Positions 8,989 to 17,716 of a stretch of 64,000 nucleotides of DNA are shown here, piece after piece. This DNA comes from SIG607 sp045646245. Its GTDB lineage: Bacteria; Bacillota; Clostridia; Oscillospirales; Acutalibacteraceae. The position numbers were made by a program, and so were the translations under genes. Within the stretch, counting starts at the first letter, position 1. Each line of letters begins with the position of its first letter. The stretch lies in NCBI GenBank assembly GCA_045646245.1, contig JAZRKJ010000083.1:15684-79683 (forward strand), written 5' to 3'. The notes under the pieces were generated by a model. It was not told the DNA's origin. It searched no databases and saw nothing but the letters and a program-made list of their open reading frames with translations.

Positions 8989-11187
8989 TTGGATAGCGTT
9001 TATGAAAAAGATTATGAGGTTTTTAAAGAGTTTTTAACCAGTCAAAGCATTGAATTTGATTACGAAAAAATAAGAAAGGCTTTTGAATTTTGCGTAGAAG
9101 TTCATAAAGGTCAGCTTCGTCGGTCAAAGGAAGAATATTATATTCATCCCGTTTGTGTTGCGCGTATTGTAGTTCAGCTTGGTCTTGACAGCGAAGCCGT
9201 TTGCGCCGCTCTTCTTCACGACACGGTGGAAGATACCGAAACTACTCTTGATGATATACGCCGAAAGTTTGGTGAAGAGGTTGCGTTGTTGGTTGACGGC
9301 GTTACCAAAATCGGCCGTTTATCCTTTATTTCAAAGGAAGAGCAACAAGCCGAAAGTATCAGAAAAATGCTTATTGCTATGGGTAAGGATATAAGGGTTA
9401 TTCTTATTAAGCTCGCCGATAGACTTCATAATATGCGTACAATTGACTATATGCCTCAACAAAAGCGCCGTGATAAGGCTCTTGAAACCTTGGAGGTATA
9501 TGCGCCCATTGCTCACCGATTGGGTATACGCCCCATAAAAGAAGAGCTTGAAGATATTTCTATTGCACACCTTGACCCTATTGCTTACCATGAAATAGAA
9601 ACTTTGCTTACAGGTAATAAGAAGTACCGCTCTCAGATGCTTGAATCGGTAAAGGAACGAATAGATGAACGCCTTAAAGCCGAAATGCCCGACGTTAAAA
9701 CCGAATTCCAAAGCCGTGTTAAATCTATTAACGGTATTTACCGCAAAATGTTCGTTCAAGGCAAAAGCTTTGAAGAAATTTATGATATTTACGCTGTTCG
9801 TATTATTACCGATACCGTAGCTAACTGCTACAATATTCTGGGTATTATTCACGACCTTTTCCGTCCCATACCCAACAGGTTTAAGGACTATATTTCTACC
9901 CCTAAGCCTAATATGTATCAATCTCTTCACACTACCGTTATCGGCAGAGAAGGGGTGCCTTTTGAAATTCAAATCCGTACTACCGAAATGCACGAAACCG
10001 CCGAATACGGAATTGCCGCTCACTGGAAGTACAAAGCGGGTGTTCACGGTAGCGATGCCGGTATGGAAGAACAGCTTGCTTGGATAAGGCAGATTCTTGA
10101 GTCTCAAAACGATACGGGTGACGCTTCCGAAATTATAAGAAGCATTAAGGTTGATTTGGCGCAAGACGACGTTTTCGCCGTTACACCCCGTGGTGACGTT
10201 ATTAACCTCCCTGCAGGAGCAACGGTTGTTGACTTTGCTTTTGCCATTCACTCTGCCGTTGGTATTAAAATGGTGGGAGCAAAGGTTGACGGAAGAATTG
10301 TACCCATTAACCACGTTATTAAAACGGGTGAAATTATTGAAATTCTCACCACCAATCAAGCCGGTCACGGCCCCAGCAGAGATTGGGTTAATATTGCCGT
10401 AACTAACCAAGCAAAATCAAAAATTCGAAGTTGGTTCAAAAAGGAAAAACGCGCAGAGAATATTGAAAGCGGTAAAAGTGAAATTGATAAAGAATTTAAA
10501 CGTAACGGTATTGTATTCAGTGACGAAAATCAGTATAAAGATTTCCTAAACGATATTGCTAAACGTCAACGGCTCGAAGGCATAGACGAGCTTTACGCTG
10601 CAATAGGCTACGGCGGTGTTGTGCTGGCAAGAATTTTGCCTAATATTAAGGAAAATTATAACCGCTTATCAAAGCAAAATAAGGTTGTTATTACCACTCC
10701 CGAAGTTACACCTCACCGTTCTCAAAAAGCTTCCGACGGTGTAATTGTTGAAGGAATTGAAAACTGTCTTATTAAGTTTTCAAAGTGCTGCGCTCCGCTT
10801 CCCGGTGATGATATAATCGGTTTTATTACTCGCGGACACGGCGTTTCGATTCATAAACGTGATTGTATAAACGTGCCGAAGGATATTGAGACGGCAAGCG
10901 AACCTGCCAGATGGATTACTTCTTATTGGGCAGACAACCGTCCCACTTCCTTTCTTGCATCGTTGCAGATTTCCGCTATTGACCGTGAAGGGCTTATTCT
11001 TGATATTTCACAAGCGCTTATCAATATGCGCGTATCACTTCACAGTATAAATGCCAGACCTACTAAAAACGGTAACAGTGTGACGCTGATAACTGTAAGT
11101 ACCGAAGGTGTAGAGCATCTCAAAAATATTATAAACCGTTTAGAAAAAATTCACGGTGTTTTCAGCGTAGAAAGAATAAATAAATAA
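8989..11187 (+). CDS. relA: Bifunctional (p)ppGpp synthetase/hydrolase (RelA/SpoT family)
   Basis: A 732-residue stringent-response enzyme. The order is the HD hydrolase domain (LLHDTVEDT near residue 77), the synthetase domain (YQSLHTTVIG near 310), the TGS domain (from about 390), a zinc-finger/conserved-cysteine region (CCAPLPGDD near 605) and a C-terminal ACT domain (from about 655). The intact HD motif suggests it can both make and destroy (p)ppGpp, as in typical Firmicutes Rel. The start is TTG at 8989, preceded by AAGGGGGTGA, which contains the recJ stop. The relA-dtd-hydrolase-hemZ order is conserved in Firmicutes. Confidence 0.95.
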   Translation: MDSVYEKDYEVFKEFLTSQSIEFDYEKIRKAFEFCVEVHKGQLRRSKEEYYIHPVCVARIVVQLGLDSEAVCAALLHDTVEDTETTLDDIRRKFGEEVALLVDGVTKIGRLSFISKEEQQAESIRKMLIAMGKDIRVILIKLADRLHNMRTIDYMPQQKRRDKALETLEVYAPIAHRLGIRPIKEELEDISIAHLDPIAYHEIETLLTGNKKYRSQMLESVKERIDERLKAEMPDVKTEFQSRVKSINGIYRKMFVQGKSFEEIYDIYAVRIITDTVANCYNILGIIHDLFRPIPNRFKDYISTPKPNMYQSLHTTVIGREGVPFEIQIRTTEMHETAEYGIAAHWKYKAGVHGSDAGMEEQLAWIRQILESQNDTGDASEIIRSIKVDLAQDDVFAVTPRGDVINLPAGATVVDFAFAIHSAVGIKMVGAKVDGRIVPINHVIKTGEIIEILTTNQAGHGPSRDWVNIAVTNQAKSKIRSWFKKEKRAENIESGKSEIDKEFKRNGIVFSDENQYKDFLNDIAKRQRLEGIDELYAAIGYGGVVLARILPNIKENYNRLSKQNKVVITTPEVTPHRSQKASDGVIVEGIENCLIKFSKCCAPLPGDDIIGFITRGHGVSIHKRDCINVPKDIETASEPARWITSYWADNRPTSFLASLQISAIDREGLILDISQALINMRVSLHSINARPTKNGNSVTLITVSTEGVEHLKNIINRLEKIHGVFSVERINK

Positions 11188-11195
11188 GGATTGTT

Positions 11196-11657
11196 ATGAA
11201 AGCAGTTATTCAAAGAGTTAAAAATGCAAGCGTTAAGGTAGACGGCAATATTATTGGGCAAATAAGCGAAGGTTTTCTTGTGCTTTTGGGCGTTTATGAA
11301 ACAGACACTTCGGAAGATACCGAAATTCTTGCAAAGAAGGTTGCCAATTTACGGGTGTTTTGCGACGATGAAGACAAAATGAATCTATCCTTGCTTGATA
11401 TAGAAGGCGAGGCTTTGGTTATTTCTAACTTTACCCTTTGCGCTGACACCAAAAAAGGCAACCGTCCTTCCTTTAGTCTTGCAAAAGCTCCTGATGAAGC
11501 TAATATTGAATATGAACGCTTTTGCGGCTTGCTTGCCGAAAACGGTGTTAAAAGGGTGGAAAAGGGAAGCTTTGGCGCCGATATGAAGGTAGAGCTTCTT
11601 AATGACGGCCCCGTAACAATCGTATTAGATACCGAAATTTGGAGAAAGAAAGTATGA
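11196..11657 (+). CDS. dtd: D-aminoacyl-tRNA deacylase
   Basis: A 153-residue homodimeric hydrolase that removes D-amino acids, and glycine mischarged on tRNA-Ala, from tRNA. It has the two family signatures that build the active site: the SF-A motif in RPSFSLAKAP (about residues 91-100) and the GPV motif in NDGPVTIVLDT near the C-terminus. The length is standard. It starts 9 bases after relA, and its stop overlaps the start of the next gene in an ATGA arrangement. Confidence 0.95.
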   Translation: MKAVIQRVKNASVKVDGNIIGQISEGFLVLLGVYETDTSEDTEILAKKVANLRVFCDDEDKMNLSLLDIEGEALVISNFTLCADTKKGNRPSFSLAKAPDEANIEYERFCGLLAENGVKRVEKGSFGADMKVELLNDGPVTIVLDTEIWRKKV

Positions 11658-12274
11658 AGTTTACTACCGTTTCAACGCCTATGATGGATGAAAACGCTTA
11701 CCTTTTATCAAGCGATAAAGCGGCGATTATTATTGATCCCGGCGAAATGACCGAGGAAATAAGACGCTTTATAAAAGAAAACTCCGGTAAGGAATTTGCA
11801 ATTCTTCTTACTCACAATCATTTCGACCATATAATGGGAGCCAATGAAGCAAGAAACCTTTCGGGCGGCAAGGTATATATTTGTGAATACGACGCAAAAG
11901 GTCTGTTTGACAGTTCTTTAAACCTTTCAGAAAGGTTTTGCCTTGAATGCGAACCGTTTGAAGCTGACGAACTTGTCAACGACGCTGATGAACTTAATAT
12001 AGGTGATATACCCGTAAAGGTGTTGCTTACACCGGGCCACAGTAAGGGTAGTGTCTGCTACGTTATAGGTGACAGAATATTCAGTGGTGACACGCTTTTC
12101 AGAATGAGTGTCGGCAGAACTGATTTTGTTGGAGGAGACAGAACCGAACAAGCAAAATCTTTAAAGCGCCTTTGCTCTATTGAGGGTGATTTTGAGGTTT
12201 ATCCGGGTCACGGTCCGGCTACCAGACTGTCTTACGAAAAGCAATATAACCCTTATATAAAGGAAATTATGTAA
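11654..12274 (+). CDS. Metallo-beta-lactamase-fold hydrolase (glyoxalase II-like, YqgX type)
   Basis: A 206-residue hydrolase with a complete metal motif, THNHFDH (HxHxDH), and downstream ligands in PGHSKGS, FSGDTLF and PGHGPAT. This is the short glyoxalase II-like group whose members hydrolyse thioesters or related substrates; the true substrate is unknown. I chose the ATG at 11654 because GGAG at 11641-11644 is well spaced for it and because it gives an ATGA overlap with dtd; the upstream in-frame TTG at 11639 has no such support. It overlaps hemZ by one base at its stop. Confidence 0.88.
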   Translation: MKFTTVSTPMMDENAYLLSSDKAAIIIDPGEMTEEIRRFIKENSGKEFAILLTHNHFDHIMGANEARNLSGGKVYICEYDAKGLFDSSLNLSERFCLECEPFEADELVNDADELNIGDIPVKVLLTPGHSKGSVCYVIGDRIFSGDTLFRMSVGRTDFVGGDRTEQAKSLKRLCSIEGDFEVYPGHGPATRLSYEKQYNPYIKEIM

Positions 12275-13743
12275 TGAAACTGTGTTGCATTGGCCACGGC
12301 TTTCGTTATGAAACCGAAAAGTTGTGCCGTCTTTTTCTTCCCTTTGAAAAAATTGAAGTACTGGACGTTTATGAGGCTGACGATAAGGTTGCGGTAACAA
12401 AGCAAGATGGCGAAAAAATTTACGCCTCTCTTAAAATCGGAGAAAAATTTTGTGAAAAAAGCAGAACCCTTTCCAAGCCTTTTACCGAAAGAGATGCCGA
12501 GAGGGAATTGGCAGCTCTTTTGTTTCTTTGTTTTGCGGAAGTGACCGACTACTCACCTAAATGGGGTATAGTAACGGGAATTCGTCCTGCAAGGCTTTAT
12601 TCTGCAGTTATAAAAGAATTGGGCAGCGAAGATGCCGCAAAAGAATTTTTTAAAAATAAGTTTTTTGTAAATGAAGAAAAAATTTCTCTATGTGAAGAAA
12701 CCCATAAGGGCGAAGAAGAAATAATTCGGCTTTCACAAAACGATTCCTTTAGTCTTTATATTTCCGTGCCGTTTTGTCCTACCCGTTGTTCTTACTGCTC
12801 CTTTGTTTCCCATGCGGTGGAAAAGGCGGAAAAACTTATTCCCGAATACGTGGAGTATTTATGTAAGGAAATTAAAGCTACCGCCTTAATCGCTAAAGAG
12901 AATAATTTAAAACTTACTACCGTTTATATGGGCGGCGGCACACCGACAACTCTTTCGGCGCAGCAGTTAACACGGGTGTTAAGCCTTATAAAAGAAAGCT
13001 TCGATTTTTCTACTGTGCGTGAATTTACGGTTGAAGCCGGCCGTCCCGATACCATTACAAAAGAAAAACTTATTGCGCTGAAAAATTGCGGTGTAGACCG
13101 AATAAGCATTAACCCTCAGACTATGAGTGACCAAGTTCTTCGCGCTATCGGAAGGGCTCATACTGCCGCGCAAACCGTGGAGGCTTTTATAATGGCGCGT
13201 GAAGTCGGGTTTGATAATATAAATATGGACCTTATTGCCGGACTTCCCGGCGATGATTTTGAAACCTTTAAGGCTACATTAAATGAAATATTAAAGCTGG
13301 GTCCCGAAAGCGTTACAGTTCACTCTCTTTCCATGAAGCGTTCGTCACGTATGAACGTTTCGGGTGATTTTCCGGAAATCAAGGTTGGAAAAATTGCCGA
13401 TGAAATGGTAGCTTACGCCAGAGAAACGCTTTCAAAAAACGGTATTACCCCTTACTATATGTACCGCCAGAGCAAGACTGTAGGCAATCTTGAAAACGTT
13501 GGATACGCCAAAAAGGGAAAAGAATGTTTATATAACGTTTATATTATGGATGAAACCCACACAATTCTTGCTTGCGGCGCTTCGGCAGTTACCAAAATGA
13601 GGGAACCCGGCGGAGATTATATTGAAAGAATTTTCAATTTTAAATACCCGTATGAGTACATAGGGCGCTTTGATGAACTTCTGAACCGTAAAAAAGGAAT
13701 AGGAGAGTTTTACGGTAAATACCCCATAAATTTATCATTATAA
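12274..13743 (+). CDS. hemZ: HemZ-like coproporphyrinogen III dehydrogenase-type radical SAM protein
   Basis: A 489-residue radical S-adenosylmethionine enzyme. The 4Fe-4S motif is FCPTRCSYCSF (C168, C172, C175), followed by the glycine-rich MGGGTPTT and the HemN-like SINPQTMSDQVL and GLPGDDFETF motifs. An N-terminal extension of about 150 residues before the radical SAM core is typical of HemZ. The name implies oxygen-independent haem synthesis, but HemN-like proteins also serve as haem chaperones or other oxidases, and no other haem genes are in view. It belongs to the conserved relA-dtd-hydrolase-hemZ group. Confidence 0.85.
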   Translation: MKLCCIGHGFRYETEKLCRLFLPFEKIEVLDVYEADDKVAVTKQDGEKIYASLKIGEKFCEKSRTLSKPFTERDAERELAALLFLCFAEVTDYSPKWGIVTGIRPARLYSAVIKELGSEDAAKEFFKNKFFVNEEKISLCEETHKGEEEIIRLSQNDSFSLYISVPFCPTRCSYCSFVSHAVEKAEKLIPEYVEYLCKEIKATALIAKENNLKLTTVYMGGGTPTTLSAQQLTRVLSLIKESFDFSTVREFTVEAGRPDTITKEKLIALKNCGVDRISINPQTMSDQVLRAIGRAHTAAQTVEAFIMAREVGFDNINMDLIAGLPGDDFETFKATLNEILKLGPESVTVHSLSMKRSSRMNVSGDFPEIKVGKIADEMVAYARETLSKNGITPYYMYRQSKTVGNLENVGYAKKGKECLYNVYIMDETHTILACGASAVTKMREPGGDYIERIFNFKYPYEYIGRFDELLNRKKGIGEFYGKYPINLSL

Positions 13744-13756
13744 AAGAGGAAAAAGT

Positions 13757-14443
13757 ATGGTTGAGAAAATAGGTATTGTTATTGCAGACGACGGTGAGTA
13801 TGCTCCATTGATTGAAAAAATCAAAGTGAGCGAAAACGTTGGATTTTTCGGAAGAGATTGCCATAAATTTTTTGTTGGTGATATATGCGTTTTGGCACTT
13901 CATTGCGGAATAGGTAAGGTTAATGCCGCTGCAGGTGCCATGTATCTTTATGCGGAAGGTTGCGATACTATCCTTAACTATGGATATTCGGGCGGTGTTA
14001 GCGGTGTTAAGAAAGGCGACGTTATTATTAACGATCGTTTTCTTGAACATGATTTCGACCTTGTTTGTCTTGGATATAAGCCTTGTCAAAAACCGGGTCA
14101 GGATTATATTTATGATGCCGACCGAGATTTAACGGCCATGCTCGGTGAAATTTTTCCCGCCGCTAAAAAAGGTCTTGCGGTATCTGGTGATTGTTTTATC
14201 AGCGACGATGTTTTAAGAAACCGAATGAGGGATGAATTCGGCGCACTTTCGTGCGATATGGAAACCGCCGCTATTGCTTCGGTTTGTCACCAAACAGGTA
14301 TTAAATTTGCCTGTGTCCGTCAAATTTCAGACGACGCGGGAGACGACGCCAACGCTTCCTATTCCTCCGTTGCGTATAGCGGTGATATTGCCCTAGCCGA
14401 CGGAGTGCTTGAACTTATAAAAGTACTGTCAGAAAGGAAATAA
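13757..14443 (+). CDS. MTA/SAH nucleosidase-like phosphorylase-family protein
   Basis: A 228-residue protein of the PNP_UDP_1 family. The ligand-binding signature DMETAAIASVCH (about residues 173-184) and the C-terminal CVRQISDDAGDDA resemble 5'-methylthioadenosine/S-adenosylhomocysteine nucleosidases, which cleave the glycosidic bond of these SAM by-products and of 5'-deoxyadenosine. That would suit its place immediately after a radical SAM gene, since 5'-deoxyadenosine is a radical SAM product. Substrate choice is inference. An AGAGGAAAAAG site precedes the ATG. Confidence 0.78.
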   Translation: MVEKIGIVIADDGEYAPLIEKIKVSENVGFFGRDCHKFFVGDICVLALHCGIGKVNAAAGAMYLYAEGCDTILNYGYSGGVSGVKKGDVIINDRFLEHDFDLVCLGYKPCQKPGQDYIYDADRDLTAMLGEIFPAAKKGLAVSGDCFISDDVLRNRMRDEFGALSCDMETAAIASVCHQTGIKFACVRQISDDAGDDANASYSSVAYSGDIALADGVLELIKVLSERK

Positions 14444-14445
14444 GT

Positions 14446-16167
14446 ATGAGTGATAAAAAAGTAAAAGCGCAGAACTTTGAACGCGGCGCCGTAATACTTC
14501 TTGCTTCTACAATTATAGTAAAAGTTATTGGCGCTATTTTTAAAATTCCGTTGCAAAGACTTATAGGCGATTTGGGATTTGGATATTTTTCATCTGCTTA
14601 TGATTTGTTTTTGCCTATTTACGCCCTTTCAATGGCAGGGCTTCCCATAGCTGTGTCGCGTCTTACGGCGGCAAGTGTAGCCGAAGGCAGGCTGAATGAT
14701 GCGAGAAAAACATTAAAAATTGCGAAAAGCGCTTTTTTGGTTACCGGTATTGCAGGATTTATTATAATGCTGTTGGCTATTGTGCCTTACTCTTTAATGA
14801 CTACCGATTCAAAATCCGAAGCCTTAAACGTGGGTATTTGCGTCCTTATGATAGCTCCTACCATTCTTTTTTGCAGTTATATGTCATCCTATCGCGGTTA
14901 TTACGAAGGTATGCACAATATGTATCCTACCGCAATTTCTGACATTATCGAGGCTCTCGGAAAACTGATTTTAGGTTTTTCTTTCGCTTACGTTGTCCTT
15001 AAAATTACGGGCGAAGTTGCGTATGCGGCTGCCGGTGCGCTGGCAGGTATTATGGTAGGTACTATTGCTGCTAATGCGTATCTTATATTAAGACACAAAA
15101 TTGTGGGTGATCCCATTAAAAAAGAAGACCTTGAAAAATCACCTGCTGCCAAAACAGGGAAGGCTATTCTGAAAGCTCTTTTGATTATCGCAGTTCCCGT
15201 TGCTCTCAGTTCTTTGGCTAATAACGTTACCCTGTTTATAGATACCTTTATGGTTAAATGGCAACTCAAAAACGTTATGGAATCTTCTTTTGAGTTTGTT
15301 AAAAATATGTATATAGATTCGTTTAACGATTATAATGCTTCTGCCGCAGAGTTCGGCAGAGAAGCGCTTAACGCTTCTAATATGCCGACTTTTCTTTACG
15401 GAATACGGGGTGAAGCGTACGTACTGTACAATCTGATTCCAACCATTACCGCAACTTTAGGCATTGGTTCGGTGCCTTTTCTTACTACTGTTTGGGTCGA
15501 AAAGAATATGGCTGCCGTTAAAAAGACAATGGAAACTATTATGCGTACCACTGCGGTTATAGCCATTCCTGCAGGTATTGGGCTCTGTGCTATTGCTCCA
15601 AGTGTTATGGGGCTGCTTTACGACGGAGTTGCTCCTGTTGAAATTGGTGCTCCGATACTTCGTATACTGGGTATTGCTGCTGTTTTTTCAGGGCTCAGCG
15701 TTCCTATGACAAATATGCTTCAGGCTATTGGAAAACCAATGCTTCCTGTTAGAAATATTGCTATTGGCGCCGTTTTGAAAATTGTGGTTAACTTTATTCT
15801 CGTCGGTAGACCTGAGCTTAACATTATGGGTGCGCCTATAGGAACTACTCTTTGCTACGTGTATATTTTCGCTTCAAATATGTACTGTCTTATAAAGCAT
15901 ACGGGTGTTAAATTTAATTTCGTTGCTGTTATTATTAAACCATTTGTTTCCGCTCTTTGCTGCGGAGGCGCGGCTTTTGGTGTGTCTTTTGCCTGTGAAT
16001 ATTTAAAACTGAGCAATTTAATAACCACTGCTTTAAGTGTTATTACAGCAGTAATTGTGTATTTTATAGTACTTTTTGCTCTTAAAACCTTGTCAAAAGA
16101 AGACATTGAAGGTTTTCCGAAAGGCAAAGCTATAGCAAGAGTGTTGGAAAAATTGCATTTTATTTAG
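14446..16167 (+). CDS. MOP-superfamily lipid flippase, SpoVB/YabM/MurJ-like
   Basis: A 573-residue polytopic membrane protein with about 14 hydrophobic segments, of the polysaccharide-transporter branch that includes SpoVB, YabM and the MurJ lipid II flippases. The N-terminal MVIN-like section (AVILLASTIIVKVIGAIFKIPLQRLIG) is typical. It probably flips an undecaprenyl-linked sugar precursor across the membrane for peptidoglycan or spore cortex. In Bacillus the yabM gene stands directly before mazG/yabN, rqcP, yabP, yabQ and divIC; the same order here supports a YabM/SpoVB identity. Confidence 0.87.
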   Translation: MSDKKVKAQNFERGAVILLASTIIVKVIGAIFKIPLQRLIGDLGFGYFSSAYDLFLPIYALSMAGLPIAVSRLTAASVAEGRLNDARKTLKIAKSAFLVTGIAGFIIMLLAIVPYSLMTTDSKSEALNVGICVLMIAPTILFCSYMSSYRGYYEGMHNMYPTAISDIIEALGKLILGFSFAYVVLKITGEVAYAAAGALAGIMVGTIAANAYLILRHKIVGDPIKKEDLEKSPAAKTGKAILKALLIIAVPVALSSLANNVTLFIDTFMVKWQLKNVMESSFEFVKNMYIDSFNDYNASAAEFGREALNASNMPTFLYGIRGEAYVLYNLIPTITATLGIGSVPFLTTVWVEKNMAAVKKTMETIMRTTAVIAIPAGIGLCAIAPSVMGLLYDGVAPVEIGAPILRILGIAAVFSGLSVPMTNMLQAIGKPMLPVRNIAIGAVLKIVVNFILVGRPELNIMGAPIGTTLCYVYIFASNMYCLIKHTGVKFNFVAVIIKPFVSALCCGGAAFGVSFACEYLKLSNLITTALSVITAVIVYFIVLFALKTLSKEDIEGFPKGKAIARVLEKLHFI

Positions 16168-16274
16168 TAAAATTAGTAGAAATTTACGATTTCAGTGTCT
16201 TTTTTAACAGTTTTTTTTAAAATATCTATTGATTTTTAGGTGAAAATATGGTAAATATAAATGTAGGAGTTTTT

Positions 16275-17051
16275 ATGGAAAAGTATTCTATGGAAGATTT
16301 TTTGGAAATTATGAAAAAACTGCGCGCACCTGACGGTTGCCCGTGGGATAGGGAGCAAACGCATGCTTCTATTCGCAATAATTTCCTTGAAGAAGCTTAT
16401 GAAGCTGTGGATGCTATCGACAGGGATAATACTGACGATATGTGTGAAGAATTAGGCGACGTACTTATGCAGGTTGTCTTCCACGCAATTATGGCAGAGG
16501 AAGAGGGAAGGTTTGATTTCTCTGATGTTGTAGACGGTGTTTCCAAAAAACTCGTTTACCGTCATCCTCACGTATTTGGCGACGCAAAGGCTGATACCAG
16601 CGAAAAGGTGTTGGATAATTGGGAAAAGCTTAAGAGAGTTGAAAAATCTCAAGAAACCTATTCCGATACTTTGCGTAGTGTTCCCGCAGCTTTTCCCGCG
16701 TTGCTTAGGGCGCAAAAGGTTCAAAAACGCGCTTCAAAAGCCGGTTATGATTTTGATTCTTCGGCAGCCGCTCTTCTAAAAGTTAAAGAAGAAACGTCAG
16801 AAGTAACGGAAATTATTGATTCAGGCGATAAAGAACGTCTCACCGAGGAGCTTGGAGATTTACTATTTTCGGTTGTAAATGTAGGAAGACTTTTGGGTAT
16901 TGACTGTGAAGAGGCTTTGGGTAAAGCTACTTCAAAATTCATCCATCGTTTTGAGGACGCCGAAAAGGAAATTATAAAAGATGGTTTTGATATGAAGGAT
17001 TTGTCTGCGGACAAGCTTGATGAATATTGGAATCGTGTAAAGAATTATTGA
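16275..17051 (+). CDS. mazG: Nucleoside triphosphate pyrophosphohydrolase MazG
   Basis: A 258-residue all-alpha NTP pyrophosphatase with two MazG repeats; the acidic metal-binding helices are seen as EEAYE...EELGD (first repeat) and EETSE...EELGD (second repeat). It hydrolyses (d)NTPs, including aberrant ones, to monophosphates. I chose the ATG at 16275, which follows AGGAG by five bases and begins as MazG usually does; an upstream ATG at 16248 with AGGTGA would add nine residues. The Bacillus counterpart YabN has an N-terminal tetrapyrrole-methylase-like domain that is absent here. Confidence 0.93.
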   Translation: MEKYSMEDFLEIMKKLRAPDGCPWDREQTHASIRNNFLEEAYEAVDAIDRDNTDDMCEELGDVLMQVVFHAIMAEEEGRFDFSDVVDGVSKKLVYRHPHVFGDAKADTSEKVLDNWEKLKRVEKSQETYSDTLRSVPAAFPALLRAQKVQKRASKAGYDFDSSAAALLKVKEETSEVTEIIDSGDKERLTEELGDLLFSVVNVGRLLGIDCEEALGKATSKFIHRFEDAEKEIIKDGFDMKDLSADKLDEYWNRVKNY

Positions 17052-17076
17052 TTTCATACAGTACTTGTGATATAAT
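17048..17076 (+). promoter_or_regulatory. Promoter for the HU gene
   Basis: TTGATT at 17048-17053, a 17-base spacer and a perfect TATAAT at 17071-17076 with a TG extended minus-10. The minus-35 overlaps the last codon and stop of mazG. A strong promoter fits an abundant nucleoid protein. Confidence 0.8.
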
Positions 17077-17109
17077 ACTGTTGAAAATATTAAAATGGAG
17101 GTCATGAAA

Positions 17110-17379
17110 ATGAACAAAACTGAACTCATCGCTGCTATCGCTAATAAAGCCGGTATCGAGAAAAAAGTAGCTGACAAAGCCCTTGCTGCTTTCATCGAAA
17201 CTGTTCAGGCTGAACTTAAGGCTGGCGAAAAGGTTGCTTTAGTTGGCTTCGGTACTTTCGAAGTACGCGAACGCGCTGCTAGAACCGGTATCAATCCTTT
17301 AACCAAGGAAAAGATTGAAATCGCTGCTTCTAAGGCTCCTGTATTCAAAGCTGGTAAAGCTTTCAAAGACGCTATCTAA
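17110..17379 (+). CDS. hup: HU family DNA-binding protein
   Basis: An 89-residue nucleoid-associated protein that bends DNA non-specifically. It has the full HU pattern: an N-terminal helical dimerisation part, GFGTFEVRERAARTGINP leading into the beta arm, and the C-terminal KAPVFKAGKAFKDAI. The start is the ATG at 17110, eight bases from GGAGG; two upstream in-frame ATGs would add residues foreign to the family. Codon use is noticeably more optimised (GCT, GTT, AAG) than in its neighbours, as expected for high expression. It has its own promoter and terminator inside the yab cluster. Confidence 0.96.
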   Translation: MNKTELIAAIANKAGIEKKVADKALAAFIETVQAELKAGEKVALVGFGTFEVRERAARTGINPLTKEKIEIAASKAPVFKAGKAFKDAI

Positions 17380-17389
17380 TAAAATCAGT

Positions 17390-17417
17390 GCCACCCGTCA
17401 GGGTGGCTCGGTTTTTT
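17390..17417 (+). terminator. Rho-independent terminator after HU
   Basis: Stem GCCACCC / GGGTGGC around a GTCA loop, followed after TCGG by six T residues. It ends the HU transcript; the downstream rqcP gene begins 13 bases later, so it must rely on read-through or an internal promoter. Confidence 0.8.
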
Positions 17418-17429
17418 ATGGAGTAATTT

Positions 17430-17672
17430 ATGAGACTTGATAAATATTTAAAAGTTGCACGTATTATTAAACGTCGCACCGTTGCCAATGAAGCCTGTGA
17501 TGCAGGAAGAGTAACTGTAAACGAAAAAGTTGCTCGCGCTTCTTATGATGTAAAAGCAGGCGATATTATTGAAATCGCTTTTGGTACAAGAACCGTTAAG
17601 GTTCAGGTAACTTCGGTTGCGGAAACTGTTAAAAAAGATGATGCAGCTTCTCTTTATAAAATAATCGAATAA
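17430..17672 (+). CDS. rqcP: RqcP (YabO) S4-domain ribosome-quality-control factor
   Basis: An 80-residue protein that is essentially one S4 RNA-binding domain (MRLDKYLKVARIIKRRTVANEAC...). In Firmicutes RqcP stabilises the P-site tRNA on obstructed 50S subunits while RqcH adds C-terminal alanine tails. The family match is supported by length and by place: in Bacillus yabO lies between yabN (mazG) and yabP-yabQ-divIC, as here. rqcH is not in the window. Confidence 0.9.
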   Translation: MRLDKYLKVARIIKRRTVANEACDAGRVTVNEKVARASYDVKAGDIIEIAFGTRTVKVQVTSVAETVKKDDAASLYKIIE

Positions 17673-17716
17673 ACCGTTACCCTTTGCAATATATTGTTGT
17701 GAAGGGTGGTTTTTTT
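17671..17716 (+). promoter_or_regulatory. Terminator-like hairpin covering the yabP ribosome-binding site
   Basis: A bulged stem pairs AAACC (17671-17675) with GGTTT (17708-17712), ACCCTT (17679-17684) with AAGGGT (17702-17707), and CAATA with TGTTG around a TAT loop. Seven T residues (17710-17716) then run directly into the yabP ATG. The 3' arm contains AAGGGTGG, the only visible ribosome-binding site of yabP. It could terminate rqcP transcripts and also mask yabP translation. Confidence 0.6.

Noticed and set aside
9331..10410. A 359-codon open frame on the minus strand
   Set aside because: It lies wholly inside relA/spoT, whose domains are all recognised; the antisense translation is rich in Asn, Phe and Val without family motifs and has no ribosome-binding site.
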